Positions 16,772 to 25,320 of a stretch of 64,000 nucleotides of DNA are shown one piece after another (the first letter of the stretch is position 1; the number at the start of each line of letters is the position of its first letter). The stretch spans positions 124,001 through 188,000 of the forward strand of contig NZ_JADMLG010000012.1 in assembly GCF_015674855.1 (NCBI RefSeq), in the 5' to 3' direction. Both the position numbers and the translations under genes were made by a program. The notes under the pieces are model-generated. The model searched no databases. It was not told where the DNA came from and saw nothing but the letters and a program-made list of their open reading frames with translations. The DNA comes from Nocardia bovistercoris. GTDB lineage: Bacteria; Actinomycetota; Actinomycetes; Mycobacteriales; Mycobacteriaceae.

Positions 16772-16829
16772 ACTATGTGGCGACGCCGGGACATCTGTCC
16801 AAAAACCCGATGCATAACTGTCGGTTATC
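16772..16829 (-). promoter_or_regulatory. Putative promoter with shared 33-bp upstream element, copy 2
   Basis: Plus-strand ACTATG (16772-16777), exactly 19 bp, then the 33-bp element at 16797-16829 starting GTCCAA and ending with AACTGTCGGTTAT. Hexamer, spacing and core bases match copy 1 at 5525-5582, although the bases between them differ, which argues for selection and not recent duplication. It points towards the P450 start, about 120 bp away. Confidence 0.55.
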
Positions 16830-16872
16830 GGCGATCGGGCGCGATCCTCGGAACTCTCGTTCTCGATAACCG
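16822..16872. promoter_or_regulatory. Long-spaced inverted repeat before the aldolase gene
   Basis: Perfect 9-bp arms CGGTTATCG (16822-16830) and CGATAACCG (16864-16872) with 33 bp between them. The left arm is also the end of the shared element. Two half-sites about 42 bp apart (four helical turns) would suit a regulator that loops or binds as a tetramer and controls both divergent genes. Confidence 0.45.
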
Positions 16873-17007
16873 AAAGGCATGGCCACAGGTATTGGCGATA
16901 CCGACGGCGGCGGTCACACACTGGGTAGGCACGTCGGACCGCGGTGGGATCGCGCCGAAGGCCGAACGGAGACGAGATCCGCCGAACCCGAGATCGAGGT
17001 CATAGCA

Positions 17008-17817
17008 GTGAATGTCATCCAGCGCGCGCTGGCCGATGGGCGCCCGTCCTACGGTATCTGGGTCGCCGGTCCCTCGCATATCTCCGCGGAGGCGATCGGA
17101 CGTGGACCGCTGGACTGGGCGCTGCTCGATATGCAGCACGGCGGAATCGACGCGGCCAATCTGCTGCCGACGATCCAGGCCGTCGAACTCGGCGGGGGCG
17201 CGTCGCTGGTGCGAGTGGCGGTGAACGAGCCGAGCCTGATCATGCGCGCCCTCGACCTGGGCGCTATCGGGGTCGTCGTGCCGATGGTCTCCACCGCGCG
17301 GCAGGCGCGCGCGGCCGCGGAGGCGATGCGCTATCCGCCCCTCGGGACCCGATCGTTCGGTCCTGTTCGCAACTTCTACGGCGTGGACGGCGCCTCGGAC
17401 TCGGTGACATGCCTGGTGATGATCGAGACCGCGGAGGGACTGGAGAACGTGGTCGAGATCGCCGCGACTCCGGGGGTCGACGGCCTGTTCATCGGTCCGA
17501 TGGATCTCGGCCTCGCTCTCGGAGTCGGCCTGCGCGGCGCCGATCCCGCGAACGAGGTCGTGGCGCACGCCGTGGCGTCCGTCGTCGAGGCCGCCGAAGC
17601 GCAGGGCGTCTTCGTCGGTGCGGCGGGGATGGGTCCCGAGCACGCGGAGGCACTGCTTGCGGCGGGCGTGCGACTGGTCACCCTCGGCAGCGATGTCGGC
17701 TACGTGCGCGCCGGACTCGCCGCCGAAGCACACCGCATCGGCGAATGGAACGAACGATTCGGCACCGGGGTCGCCGCCCACGCCGACGACGCGATATCAG
17801 CCCAACCATCGAACTGA
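17008..17817 (+). CDS. HpcH/HpaI aldolase family protein
   Basis: A 269-residue aldolase/citrate-lyase-type TIM barrel. Visible motifs: DWALLDMQHGGID, where the His of the QHG segment is part of the active site; GVVVPMVSTARQARAAAEA; LVMIETAEGLENV with the metal-ligand Glu; and DGLFIGPMDLGLALG with the metal-ligand Asp. The family catalyses reversible retro-aldol cleavage of 2-keto-3-deoxy-type acids to pyruvate or glyoxylate plus an aldehyde. The GTG at 17008, with a GAGG box upstream, fits family length. The ferredoxin gene starts 12 bp after its stop, so they form an operon with the dehydrogenase that follows. Confidence 0.88.
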   Translation: MNVIQRALADGRPSYGIWVAGPSHISAEAIGRGPLDWALLDMQHGGIDAANLLPTIQAVELGGGASLVRVAVNEPSLIMRALDLGAIGVVVPMVSTARQARAAAEAMRYPPLGTRSFGPVRNFYGVDGASDSVTCLVMIETAEGLENVVEIAATPGVDGLFIGPMDLGLALGVGLRGADPANEVVAHAVASVVEAAEAQGVFVGAAGMGPEHAEALLAAGVRLVTLGSDVGYVRAGLAAEAHRIGEWNERFGTGVAAHADDAISAQPSN

Positions 17818-17829
17818 CGAGGAACCTCC

Positions 17830-18021
17830 ATGAAAGTGATTGTCGACTGGGGTCTGTGCGACGGCAACGGAGTGTGCGCCATCGAGGCTCCGACCGTCTT
17901 CGAGATCGATGACGACGACGAACTGCGACTGCTCAAGGACCAGATCGATGACGCCGAGCGCGCCAGGGTCGACTCCGCGGTACGCGTGTGCCCCAAGCGG
18001 GCGCTGCGACTGGAGCCCTGA
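17830..18021 (+). CDS. [3Fe-4S]-type ferredoxin, P450 redox partner type
   Basis: A 63-residue ferredoxin with cluster ligands C10 and C16 (CDGNGVC) and C54 (VCPKRAL). The position that is Cys in [4Fe-4S] proteins is Asn13, as in actinobacterial single-cluster ferredoxins that serve P450s. The N-terminus MKVIVDWGLC is typical of that group. GAGGAACCTCC precedes the ATG. It is tightly linked to the aldolase and dehydrogenase genes, not to a P450 gene, but three P450 genes lie within 10 kb and no other ferredoxin of this class is in the window, so it may serve all of them. Confidence 0.92.
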   Translation: MKVIVDWGLCDGNGVCAIEAPTVFEIDDDDELRLLKDQIDDAERARVDSAVRVCPKRALRLEP

Positions 18022-18095
18022 TCCGTCACCCACAGCATCACACCGACCGTGACCCGGATCGGTGGGACGTGGCGACGGCGTGAGAGAGGACAGAT

Positions 18096-19067
18096 ATGTG
18101 GGCTCAGATGCTCAGCGCACCAGGTAGATTCGAGACGGTCGAGGTGCCCGCGCCCGGTGCCGCGGATCTTGCGCCCGGACAGGTACTGCTGGCGACCAGG
18201 GCGGGCGCCATCTGCGGCAGCGACCTGCCGAACTTCAAGGGCGCCCCGTTCCCGCACCCCAAGAATCAGGGACGGTGGGTCACCAGCGCTCCCGGATTCC
18301 CCATGCACGAGGTGGTCGGTGAGGTCATCGCCTCCAAGCATTCCGATCACGACAAGGGCGATCTCGTCGTCGGCTGGGCATCGGGATTCGACGCACTGGC
18401 CGAGGTGATCATCAGCGACGGCGAGGGTCTCGCCGGGTACGACACCGACATCGCACCGTCCACCGCGGTGATGCTCCAACCGCTGGCCTGTGTGTTGTAC
18501 GCCGTGGATCAACTCGACGACGTCACCGGCAAGACGGTCGCGGTCATCGGCCAGGGTCCGATCGGATTGCTGTTCAGCCACGTCCTCAAGAGCCGAGGAG
18601 CCAGGCATGTGATCGGCGTCGATCGCGTCGATCGCACCGACGCGGGCTCGATCTTCGGCGTCGACGAGGTGGTCACCGCCAGCGCGAATCTCTGGGCCGG
18701 GTCGCTGGATGCCCGCGACCGTCCACAGGTGGTGGTCGAGGCGGTCGGACACCAGGTGACCACCATGAAGAACTGTCTGGACGCGGTCGCTTTCGGTGGC
18801 GAGATCTACTATTTCGGCATTCCGGACGACCAGGTCTATCCCTTCGAGATGATGTCGCTGCTGCGCAAGAATCTCACCCTGCGCTCCGGCGCGACGATCG
18901 AACGCAGGCGCGTGCTCGAGGAAGCGAGCCGCTATCTCGCGAAGCATCCGGAGTTGCGCGATGTCTATGTCAGTGACGTCTTCCTCGCCTCCGATGTCGA
19001 GGCGGCCTTCATCGCCGCGATAGCGCCGCGCAAGGGACAGTTCAAGATCTCGATCGATATGGCATGA
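18096..19067 (+). CDS. Medium-chain (zinc-type) alcohol dehydrogenase
   Basis: A 323-residue MDR protein. Catalytic-domain residues include AGAICGSDLPNFKG (catalytic-zinc Cys segment) and GFPMHEVVGEV (His-Glu segment); the Rossmann fold is TVAVIGQGPIGLLFSHVL. The four-cysteine structural-zinc loop of classical ADHs is missing, which makes it shorter than usual. It would oxidise an alcohol, perhaps one made by the P450s, using NAD(P). GAGAGGACAGAT lies just before the ATG. It is the third gene of the aldolase/ferredoxin operon, 74 bp after the ferredoxin. Confidence 0.85.
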   Translation: MWAQMLSAPGRFETVEVPAPGAADLAPGQVLLATRAGAICGSDLPNFKGAPFPHPKNQGRWVTSAPGFPMHEVVGEVIASKHSDHDKGDLVVGWASGFDALAEVIISDGEGLAGYDTDIAPSTAVMLQPLACVLYAVDQLDDVTGKTVAVIGQGPIGLLFSHVLKSRGARHVIGVDRVDRTDAGSIFGVDEVVTASANLWAGSLDARDRPQVVVEAVGHQVTTMKNCLDAVAFGGEIYYFGIPDDQVYPFEMMSLLRKNLTLRSGATIERRRVLEEASRYLAKHPELRDVYVSDVFLASDVEAAFIAAIAPRKGQFKISIDMA

Positions 19068-19288
19068 CCGATCGTGGTGACGCGCGAGGCGGGATCATGG
19101 CGCGCCGATCGGCCGCCCTCGACCGCGCCGCGGGTATCACCCGGGCGCTCCGTCGAGGAACTCGCGGAATCCGTGCCACGGCAGTGGTCCGATTGCGAGG
19201 GCGGCATCCTGGATGGATCGGGTTCCGTCCGTTCACGTGATGGGTGGTGTGTTGGCGGCCACTTCCGAGGGTCGGGAGAGGTGGCGGC

Positions 19289-19933
19289 CTAGTCGCCCGC
19301 CGCGGCGGAATCGGCGGGTGCGGTGGACTTCTCGGCCTCGTGCAGCTCCGGGGCGATGAGGTCGATGAATTTGTCGCCTACCCGTTTGGCATCGTCGTAG
19401 GAGCCGAAGGAGAGCCGGATGCGCGTGAAGACCGCATTGTTGATGCCCCACAACATCAGGCCGAGGTCTCGTGCGCGTTCCTCCTCCAACACATCCAGTT
19501 CGCTGACCAGCCAGTCGAATCCGGCCTGCTGGTACTCGGCGAGTAGTTGGTGGATGAGGGGGTTGGTGCTCGCGTGCAGGGAGTGCTGCATGGCGAGGAA
19601 GTTCGGGTACTTCTTGTTGGCGGCGACGAGTAGATGCAATTTCGAGCGCAGTCGGGTCGCCGCGTCCTTGCCTGGGTGCGGCGACGGTTCGCGCATCGGC
19701 CGTACCCACTCGATGAGAGCCACCGCGTAGAGGTGTTCCTTGGATTCGAAGTAGCGGTACAGCGTGCCGAGGGCGACACCGGCCCGCTGGGAGACGTCGC
19801 GGATCTGGATCTGGTCGTAGCTCCGCTCGACGAGCAGGTCGATCGCGGCCGTGACGATGAGTCCGCGGCGGGCGAGCTGCCATTCGGGTAGGTCTGCCTC
19901 CGGTGGTGTTTTCCCGGCGGTGCGGCCTGGCAT
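19289..19933 (-). CDS. TetR-family transcriptional regulator
   Basis: A 214-residue TetR protein: the HTH is RGLIVTAAIDLLVERSYDQI, then IRDVSQRAGVALGTLYRYFESKEHLYAVAL. The C-terminal domain is of the helical type seen in fatty-acid and steroid pathway repressors, and the last 15 residues are alanine-rich. It is divergent from the thiolase/fadB/ligase operon, with a palindrome in the 226-bp gap, so it is very likely that operon's repressor with an acyl-CoA-like ligand (inference). GGGGAG lies close to the ATG. Confidence 0.9.
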   Translation of the reverse strand: MPGRTAGKTPPEADLPEWQLARRGLIVTAAIDLLVERSYDQIQIRDVSQRAGVALGTLYRYFESKEHLYAVALIEWVRPMREPSPHPGKDAATRLRSKLHLLVAANKKYPNFLAMQHSLHASTNPLIHQLLAEYQQAGFDWLVSELDVLEEERARDLGLMLWGINNAVFTRIRLSFGSYDDAKRVGDKFIDLIAPELHEAEKSTAPADSAAAGD

Positions 19934-20031
19934 GGGCTCCCCGTTTCGATCGGCGCGAGTAGGTGGTCGGTTGAAGCCACGATAGTGGCGCGATGGGGTC
20001 GATTCAGACTGTGGACGTCGGGTGACAACTG

Positions 20032-20048
20032 AAGTTAGAGTCTAATTC
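20032..20048. promoter_or_regulatory. Candidate operator for the divergent TetR and fad operon
   Basis: TTAGA-g-TCTAA (20035-20045) is a perfect 5-1-5 palindrome, and one more base pair on each side extends it with a mismatch (GAAG on the left, TTC on the right). It lies between the TetR start at 19933 and the thiolase start at 20160. The AT-rich core stands out in this GC-rich DNA. Confidence 0.55.
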
Positions 20049-20159
20049 TATTCGACCGGCCGCCGCGCCGCGCGATCACCGCCTGCCACGCACGGCCGCG
20101 ACGACGGCTCGCACGCTGTCCCGCCCCGCGCCGATTCATCGACGACAACGGAGAGATTC

Positions 20160-21371
20160 ATGGACGAAGTCTTCATCTACGACCACGCGAGGTCGCCCCG
20201 CGGACGCGGCAAACCGAGCGGGTCCCTGCACGAAATCACCTCGATCGGTCTCATCACCCAGGTGCTCGCGGCGCTGAAGCAACGCAACCATCTCGCCCCC
20301 GACGCGATCGACGACGTCGTGCTCGGCGTGGTCAGTCCGGGGGCGGAGGCAGGCGCGACGACGGTGCGGATGGCGCCGATCGCGGCCGGATTCGCGGACA
20401 CCGTCGGCGGGCTGCACCTGAACCGGGCGTGCGCCTCGGGGCTGGAGGCGGTCACCGTGTCGGCGGCCAAGATTCGCGCCGGATGGGCGGACGCCGCGAT
20501 CGGCGGCGGGTACGAATCCATGTCCCGGGTGCCACCCGGCACCGGCGGTGGTGGCGCGTGGGGTGTGGACCCCGCGTTCTCCGCCGAACATCCGTTCATG
20601 ACGCAGGGCGTGGCGGCCGACCTGCTCGCGACACTGCGCGGCGTCGACCGTCCCGACCTCGACAGCTACAGCCTCGCGAGCCAGGAACGCGCCGCCAAGG
20701 CCCAGGCGGGCGGATTCTTCGACGGTGCGCTCGTACTCATCACCGACATCATCGGCACCGTCGTGCTCGACCGTGACGAGCATCTGCGCCCGGACGCGAC
20801 CCTCGAACGGCTGGCCGCCCTGCCCGCCGCCTTCGCCTTCGAGGGGCGGAAACTCGGCTACGACGACGTCGCCATCCAGAGTTACCCGCACCTGTCCGAG
20901 ATCCAGCACGTCCACACGGCGGGCTCGAGTTCGGGTGTCGTAGACGGGGCGGCGGGCGTGCTGATCGGCAATCGCGAATTCGGTGCGCGCACCGGCCTGC
21001 GCCCCCGTGCGGTGATCAAGTCGTCGGTGACGCACGCCTCGGATCCGCTGCTGTTCCTCGACGCACCGCCCGAAACCTGCCGACGAGCGTTGCGGCGCGC
21101 GGGCATGGGGGTAGCCGATATCGACCTGTGGGAGTTGAACGAAGCCTTCGCCGTCGTCCCGCTCGTGTTCATGGACGAGATGGGAGTCGATCACGACCGG
21201 CTCAACGTCAACGGCGGGGCCATCGCCCTCGGTCATCCGCTGGGAGCCTCGGGCGCGATGATCCTGGGCACCCTGCTCGACGAACTCGAGCGCCGAGAAC
21301 TGGCCACCGGCGTTGCCACCTTGTGCGCGGCGGGCGGCATGGGCATCGCGACAGTCATCGAACGAGTCTGA
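20160..21371 (+). CDS. fadA: Thiolase (acetyl-CoA acyltransferase)
   Basis: A 403-residue thiolase. The nucleophile Cys is in HLNRACASGLEAV, the NEAF motif is in LWELNEAFAVV, the catalytic His is in GGAIALGHPLGASGAM and the second Cys in ATLCAAGGMGIA, so all active-site elements are present. It cleaves 3-ketoacyl-CoA with CoA in the last step of beta-oxidation. GGAGAGATTC precedes the ATG. The next gene, 20 bp on, is the matching FadB, and the acyl-CoA ligase follows, giving an activation and beta-oxidation operon without its own acyl-CoA dehydrogenase. Confidence 0.93.
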   Translation: MDEVFIYDHARSPRGRGKPSGSLHEITSIGLITQVLAALKQRNHLAPDAIDDVVLGVVSPGAEAGATTVRMAPIAAGFADTVGGLHLNRACASGLEAVTVSAAKIRAGWADAAIGGGYESMSRVPPGTGGGGAWGVDPAFSAEHPFMTQGVAADLLATLRGVDRPDLDSYSLASQERAAKAQAGGFFDGALVLITDIIGTVVLDRDEHLRPDATLERLAALPAAFAFEGRKLGYDDVAIQSYPHLSEIQHVHTAGSSSGVVDGAAGVLIGNREFGARTGLRPRAVIKSSVTHASDPLLFLDAPPETCRRALRRAGMGVADIDLWELNEAFAVVPLVFMDEMGVDHDRLNVNGGAIALGHPLGASGAMILGTLLDELERRELATGVATLCAAGGMGIATVIERV

Positions 21372-21391
21372 GCAGGACGGCACACACAGAT

Positions 21392-23605
21392 ATGACGACC
21401 AACACCAACAGCATCGGATACGCCGTCGACGCCGACGGCGTCGCCACTCTGACGATGGATGTTCCCGGCGCGCCCGTGAACGCCGTCGGAAGTCGGTTCA
21501 TGGCGGACCTCGCCGCCGCGATCGACCGCGCTGCCGCCGACGCCGCGGCGAAGGGCATTCTGCTCGTCTCCGGCAAGGACACCTTCCTGGCGGGCGCCGA
21601 TCTCAAGGAGATGGACAGCAACGGTGCGCGTCCCGCTGCCGCGTTGTCCCCCGCCGAGCGACTCGACCTGCAACAGGCGTTGTCCGACGCGCTGCGCAAG
21701 TTGGAGACCTGCGGCAAACCTGTCGCGGTGGTGATCAACGGAGTCGCCGCGGGGGCGGGGTTGGAACTGGCCCTCGCCTGCCACTACCGGGTCGCCGTCG
21801 ATGACCGCGGCGTGGTGCTCGGCCTTCCCGAGTCCCAGGTCGGTCTGATCCCCGGCAGCGGCGGCACCCAGCGACTACCGAGGCTGATCGGCGTCGAGAA
21901 GGCCGTCCCACTGATGCTCCAGGGCAAACTCGTCCCGGCGGGCCAGGCGAAGGATCTCGGCATCGTGGACGCGGTGCTGCCCGCGGAGCAGGCGCGTGCC
22001 GAGGCCGAGCGGTGGCTGCTCGAGGAGGGCGATCCGGTCCAGCCCTGGGACAAGAAGGGCTACCGGGTACCCGGTGGTCTGCCGACGGCGTCGGCGGAGG
22101 TCGGCCGGGTCTTCTTCCTCGGCAACACCATGACCAGGGCAAAGACCTTCGGGACTGCGCCCGCGCAGAGCGCCATCCTGGCCGCGGTGTGGGAAGGCAT
22201 CCGGCTTCCGTTCGATACCGCGGTGCGTCTCGAGGGCAAGTACTTCCAGCGAATCTTCGAGGACCCGACATCCAAGGCGATCATCCGCACGATGTTCGTG
22301 AGCAAGAAGGCCGCCGACAAACTCGTGGCCCGTCCCGCCGGAATCCCCAAGGCGCAGATCCGGCGGCTGGGGATCGCGGGCGCGGGCACGATGGGGGCGG
22401 GGATCGCGCTGGCCGCCGCGAAGGCAGGTCTAGGAGTGGTGCTGCTGGACACCACCGAGGACAAGGCTCGCGCGGGCAAGGGCTACGCGGAGAAGCGCTT
22501 GAACCGTGACGTCGAGAAGGGGCGGTCGACCGTCGACAAGCGCGACGCGATACTCGGCCGGATCGAGGCGACCGCCGACTTCACCGCGTTCGCCGACGTG
22601 GACTTCGTCGTCGAGGCGGTCTTCGAGTCCGAGAGCGTCAAGCGCGAGGTGTACGCGGAAATCGAGAAACACCTGCCCGAGGGCGTGGTGCTGGCCTCCA
22701 ACACCTCGGCGCTGCCGATCACCGGCCTCGCCGACCTGACACAGCGGGCGGCGGATTTCATCGGTACGCACTTCTTCTCCCCGGCCGAGCGGATGCCGCT
22801 CGTGGAGGTCATCAGGGGGCGCGCGACCTCCGACAGGACCTTGGCGCACGCCCTCGATCTCGCGCAGATCTTGCGCAAGACCCCGATCGTGGTGAACGAC
22901 AACTGGGGATTCTTCACCAGTCGCTTCATCGGCTCGTTCCTGACCGAGAGCATGCGCATGGTGCAGGAGGGCGTGCTGCCCGCGTTGGTGGAGAACGGGG
23001 CGCGCATGGTTGGCATGCCGCAGGGCGCGCTGACCGTCACCGACGCGATCGGCATCGACGTGGGTCGGGCCGCGCTGATCGAGAAGGTGCGCGCGGACGA
23101 GAACGCGAAGGCGGCCGACTACGAGTTGGGCGCGTTCCTGGTCGGCAAGTACGACCGGCGAGGTCGCAAGAACGGCAAGGGCTTCTACGACTACGGCGCG
23201 GACGGATCGAAGCGCCTGTGGGCGGGCCTGTCCGAGGCGATCCCGCCGCTGCCCGTCCAGCCGACGATCGAGGAGGTCCAGGTCCGCATCCTGTACGCGC
23301 AGCTCGCGGAGGGGGCGCGCGCGTTCGCCGAAGGTGTGCTGCTCGGTCCAGCCGACGGTGATCTCGGTGCGACGCTCGGCGTCGGATTCCCCGCGCACCT
23401 GGGAGGACCGTTCGTCGCCATGGATCAGATCGGCATCACCGAGGTCCTCGCCCGACTCGATCGCCTACGCGACGCGCACGGCGACAAGTTCGCGGCGCCG
23501 GAACTGTTGCGTGCGATGGCGCGCAACGGTTGGACGTTCTACGGTCCGATGGCCGTCGTATCTCCCGGTGCGCCCGAATCACTCGCGGCGGGACGGTCGG
23601 CATGA
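21392..23605 (+). CDS. fadB: Multifunctional fatty-acid oxidation protein: enoyl-CoA hydratase and 3-hydroxyacyl-CoA dehydrogenase
   Basis: A 737-residue FadB-type fusion. Residues 1-190 are a crotonase: oxyanion segment FLAGADLKEMD, then GAGLELALACHYRVA and GLPESQVGLIPGSGGTQRL, which hold the two catalytic glutamates. The NAD domain begins near 328 (LGIAGAGTMGAGIALAA), with the catalytic His in GTHFFSPAERMPLVEVI, and a C-terminal dehydrogenase repeat follows (GKGFYDYG). It hydrates 2-enoyl-CoA and oxidises the product to 3-ketoacyl-CoA for the thiolase. The ATG at 21392 begins the family sequence; the longer open frame upstream overlaps fadA. Its stop overlaps the ligase start (ATGA). Confidence 0.94.
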   Translation: MTTNTNSIGYAVDADGVATLTMDVPGAPVNAVGSRFMADLAAAIDRAAADAAAKGILLVSGKDTFLAGADLKEMDSNGARPAAALSPAERLDLQQALSDALRKLETCGKPVAVVINGVAAGAGLELALACHYRVAVDDRGVVLGLPESQVGLIPGSGGTQRLPRLIGVEKAVPLMLQGKLVPAGQAKDLGIVDAVLPAEQARAEAERWLLEEGDPVQPWDKKGYRVPGGLPTASAEVGRVFFLGNTMTRAKTFGTAPAQSAILAAVWEGIRLPFDTAVRLEGKYFQRIFEDPTSKAIIRTMFVSKKAADKLVARPAGIPKAQIRRLGIAGAGTMGAGIALAAAKAGLGVVLLDTTEDKARAGKGYAEKRLNRDVEKGRSTVDKRDAILGRIEATADFTAFADVDFVVEAVFESESVKREVYAEIEKHLPEGVVLASNTSALPITGLADLTQRAADFIGTHFFSPAERMPLVEVIRGRATSDRTLAHALDLAQILRKTPIVVNDNWGFFTSRFIGSFLTESMRMVQEGVLPALVENGARMVGMPQGALTVTDAIGIDVGRAALIEKVRADENAKAADYELGAFLVGKYDRRGRKNGKGFYDYGADGSKRLWAGLSEAIPPLPVQPTIEEVQVRILYAQLAEGARAFAEGVLLGPADGDLGATLGVGFPAHLGGPFVAMDQIGITEVLARLDRLRDAHGDKFAAPELLRAMARNGWTFYGPMAVVSPGAPESLAAGRSA

Positions 23606-25194
23606 GCGATCCGGAACCGATCTACGACGATCCGAGTTTCCACGATCAGGGCGTGTACGCCTGGGGCGGGCACCACCCCGATCGTCCCGCCTTGATCAGC
23701 GACGCGACCGGGGAGTCCGTCACCTTCGGGCAGTTGCGGCGCCGCGCCAACAGCATCGCCGACCAGTTGCGCGCACTTGGCATCGGCGCGGGCGACACCG
23801 TGGCGAGCTGGCAGTACAACAGTGTCGCGCAATGGGAATTCTTCACCGGCGCACTACAACTCGGCGTTCTCGTGGTACCGATCAGCACTCACCTGACCGG
23901 TGCGGAAGCCGAGTACATCCTGCGGGATTCCGGAGCGAAGGCGCTGGTCGCCGCCGCGGAACTGGCGGAGAGTATCGAAGCGACGCCGACCATCCCGGCC
24001 GAGCAGCGCTTCGTCGAGGGCAGCGGCGTCGACGGGTGGAGACCGTACACCGATCTCCGCGATCTCGGCGCCGCCGATGATCCCGCGAATCGGATGGCCG
24101 GTTCGTTCATGTACTACACCTCCGGCACGACGGGACGGCCCAAGGGCGTGCGTCGTTCGCTGCTGCGCATCTCGCCGGAGGTGTTGGCGGCGGGCGCCGG
24201 GTTCTTCCTGGCGAAATTCGGAATCGAGGGGGACCCGGGTGTCGCGATGCTGTTCTCGCCCGGCTACCACGCGGCTCCTGGAGCCAATACGTGGAACGCG
24301 CTCAACCGTGGATTCACGGTCGTCATCCTCGAGAAGTTCGAGGCCGAGCACGTCTTGCGTGCGATCCCGAAATACGGGGTCACGCTGATCAACGCGGTTC
24401 CGACGCACATCCATCGGATGCTCGCGCTGCCCGAGCGGGTGCGCGCGGATCTCGATCTGTCCGGCCTCGGCCACATTCTGGTCGCGGGCGCGAAGTTCGC
24501 GCCCGCCCTCAAGGCGCGCGCCATCGAGTACTTCGGCCCGGTCGTCTGGGAGTCGTTCGCAGCCACCGAAGGTTTCGTCTGCTGTGTGAGCCCGAACGAG
24601 GCGCTCGAACGCCCCGGCACCGTGGGGCGTCCCGATCCGGACGCGATCCGCATCGTCGGTGAGGACGGCGCGGACGTCGGCCAGGGACAGAGCGGGACGA
24701 TTCTCTTCAAATCCCTTGGTGGCACCTTCGATTATCACAACGACGCGGACAAGACCGCCGAGAGCGTCGGCGCCGACGGGTTCATCAACTGCGGCGACAT
24801 CGGTTATCTGGACGAGGACGGCTACCTCTACATCCAGGATCGTCGCGTGGACCTGATCATCACCGGCGGGGTCAATGTCTATCCGGCCGAGGTGGAGCAG
24901 ACGCTGGCGGAGCACCCCGCGGTCGCCGATGTCGCGGTGGTCGGCGTGCCCGACCCGGAGTGGGGCCAGAACGTCGTGGCAGCGGTCCAGTTGAATCCCG
25001 GCTACGCCGCCGGGGACGCACTGGCCGAGGAACTGCGCGTCTTCTCCAAGGAACGGATCGCGGGCCCGAAGGTGCCGCGCCGCATCGTTTTCGAGTCCGT
25101 GTTGCCGCGCACGGCCACCGGAAAGATGCGGCGCGGCGAGGTCCGTGACGCCCTCGTGAACGCGAGCGCCGCGTCCGCCGACCCGACGTCCTGA
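23602..25194 (+). CDS. Acyl-CoA synthetase (AMP-binding, FadD-like)
   Basis: A 530-residue ANL-superfamily ligase. P-loop YYTSGTTGRPKGV; A5-type segment ESFAATEGF; hinge and C-terminal motifs NCGDIGYLDEDGYLYIQDR and TGGVNVYPAEVEQTL; C-terminal catalytic Lys in PRTATGKMRRGEV. It would activate a carboxylic acid as its CoA thioester to feed the FadB/FadA pair encoded just before it. The ATG overlaps the fadB stop by 4 bp. A strong hairpin terminator follows. Substrate class (fatty, aryl-alkyl or terpenoid acid) cannot be decided. Confidence 0.92.
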   Translation: MSDPEPIYDDPSFHDQGVYAWGGHHPDRPALISDATGESVTFGQLRRRANSIADQLRALGIGAGDTVASWQYNSVAQWEFFTGALQLGVLVVPISTHLTGAEAEYILRDSGAKALVAAAELAESIEATPTIPAEQRFVEGSGVDGWRPYTDLRDLGAADDPANRMAGSFMYYTSGTTGRPKGVRRSLLRISPEVLAAGAGFFLAKFGIEGDPGVAMLFSPGYHAAPGANTWNALNRGFTVVILEKFEAEHVLRAIPKYGVTLINAVPTHIHRMLALPERVRADLDLSGLGHILVAGAKFAPALKARAIEYFGPVVWESFAATEGFVCCVSPNEALERPGTVGRPDPDAIRIVGEDGADVGQGQSGTILFKSLGGTFDYHNDADKTAESVGADGFINCGDIGYLDEDGYLYIQDRRVDLIITGGVNVYPAEVEQTLAEHPAVADVAVVGVPDPEWGQNVVAAVQLNPGYAAGDALAEELRVFSKERIAGPKVPRRIVFESVLPRTATGKMRRGEVRDALVNASAASADPTS

Positions 25195-25216
25195 AGGACG
25201 GCTGAGCGTATAACGC

Positions 25217-25252
25217 CGATGTCCCCTGTTTCCTCGGAAGCGGGGGACATCG
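25217..25252. terminator. Strong hairpin between convergent operons, probably bidirectional terminator
   Basis: A perfect 10-bp stem CGATGTCCCC / GGGGACATCG with a 16-base loop. It sits between the stop of the acyl-CoA ligase and the stop of the convergent alcohol dehydrogenase. There is no long T-run, as is usual in high-GC actinobacteria. Confidence 0.75.
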
Positions 25253-25320
25253 TGTGTTCGGGTCATGTCGACGCGCGCGGGCAGATCGCGTCGGCTCTGC
25301 CCGCGCACGCGTCGGCGGAA

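Larger units (their letters stand above)
16651..17007. other. Divergent intergenic region between the P450 and aldolase genes
   Basis: About 350 bp without a gene. It contains the promoter-like shared element (16772-16829) facing the P450, and a long inverted repeat (16822-16872) that touches the shared element and lies before the aldolase gene. An in-frame ATG at 16879 would extend the aldolase by 43 residues that do not resemble its family. Confidence 0.5.

Noticed and set aside
16879..17007. ATG at 16879 as start of the HpcH/HpaI aldolase
   Set aside because: It would add 43 residues with no resemblance to the family; the GTG at 17008 gives the usual length and has a GAGG box.
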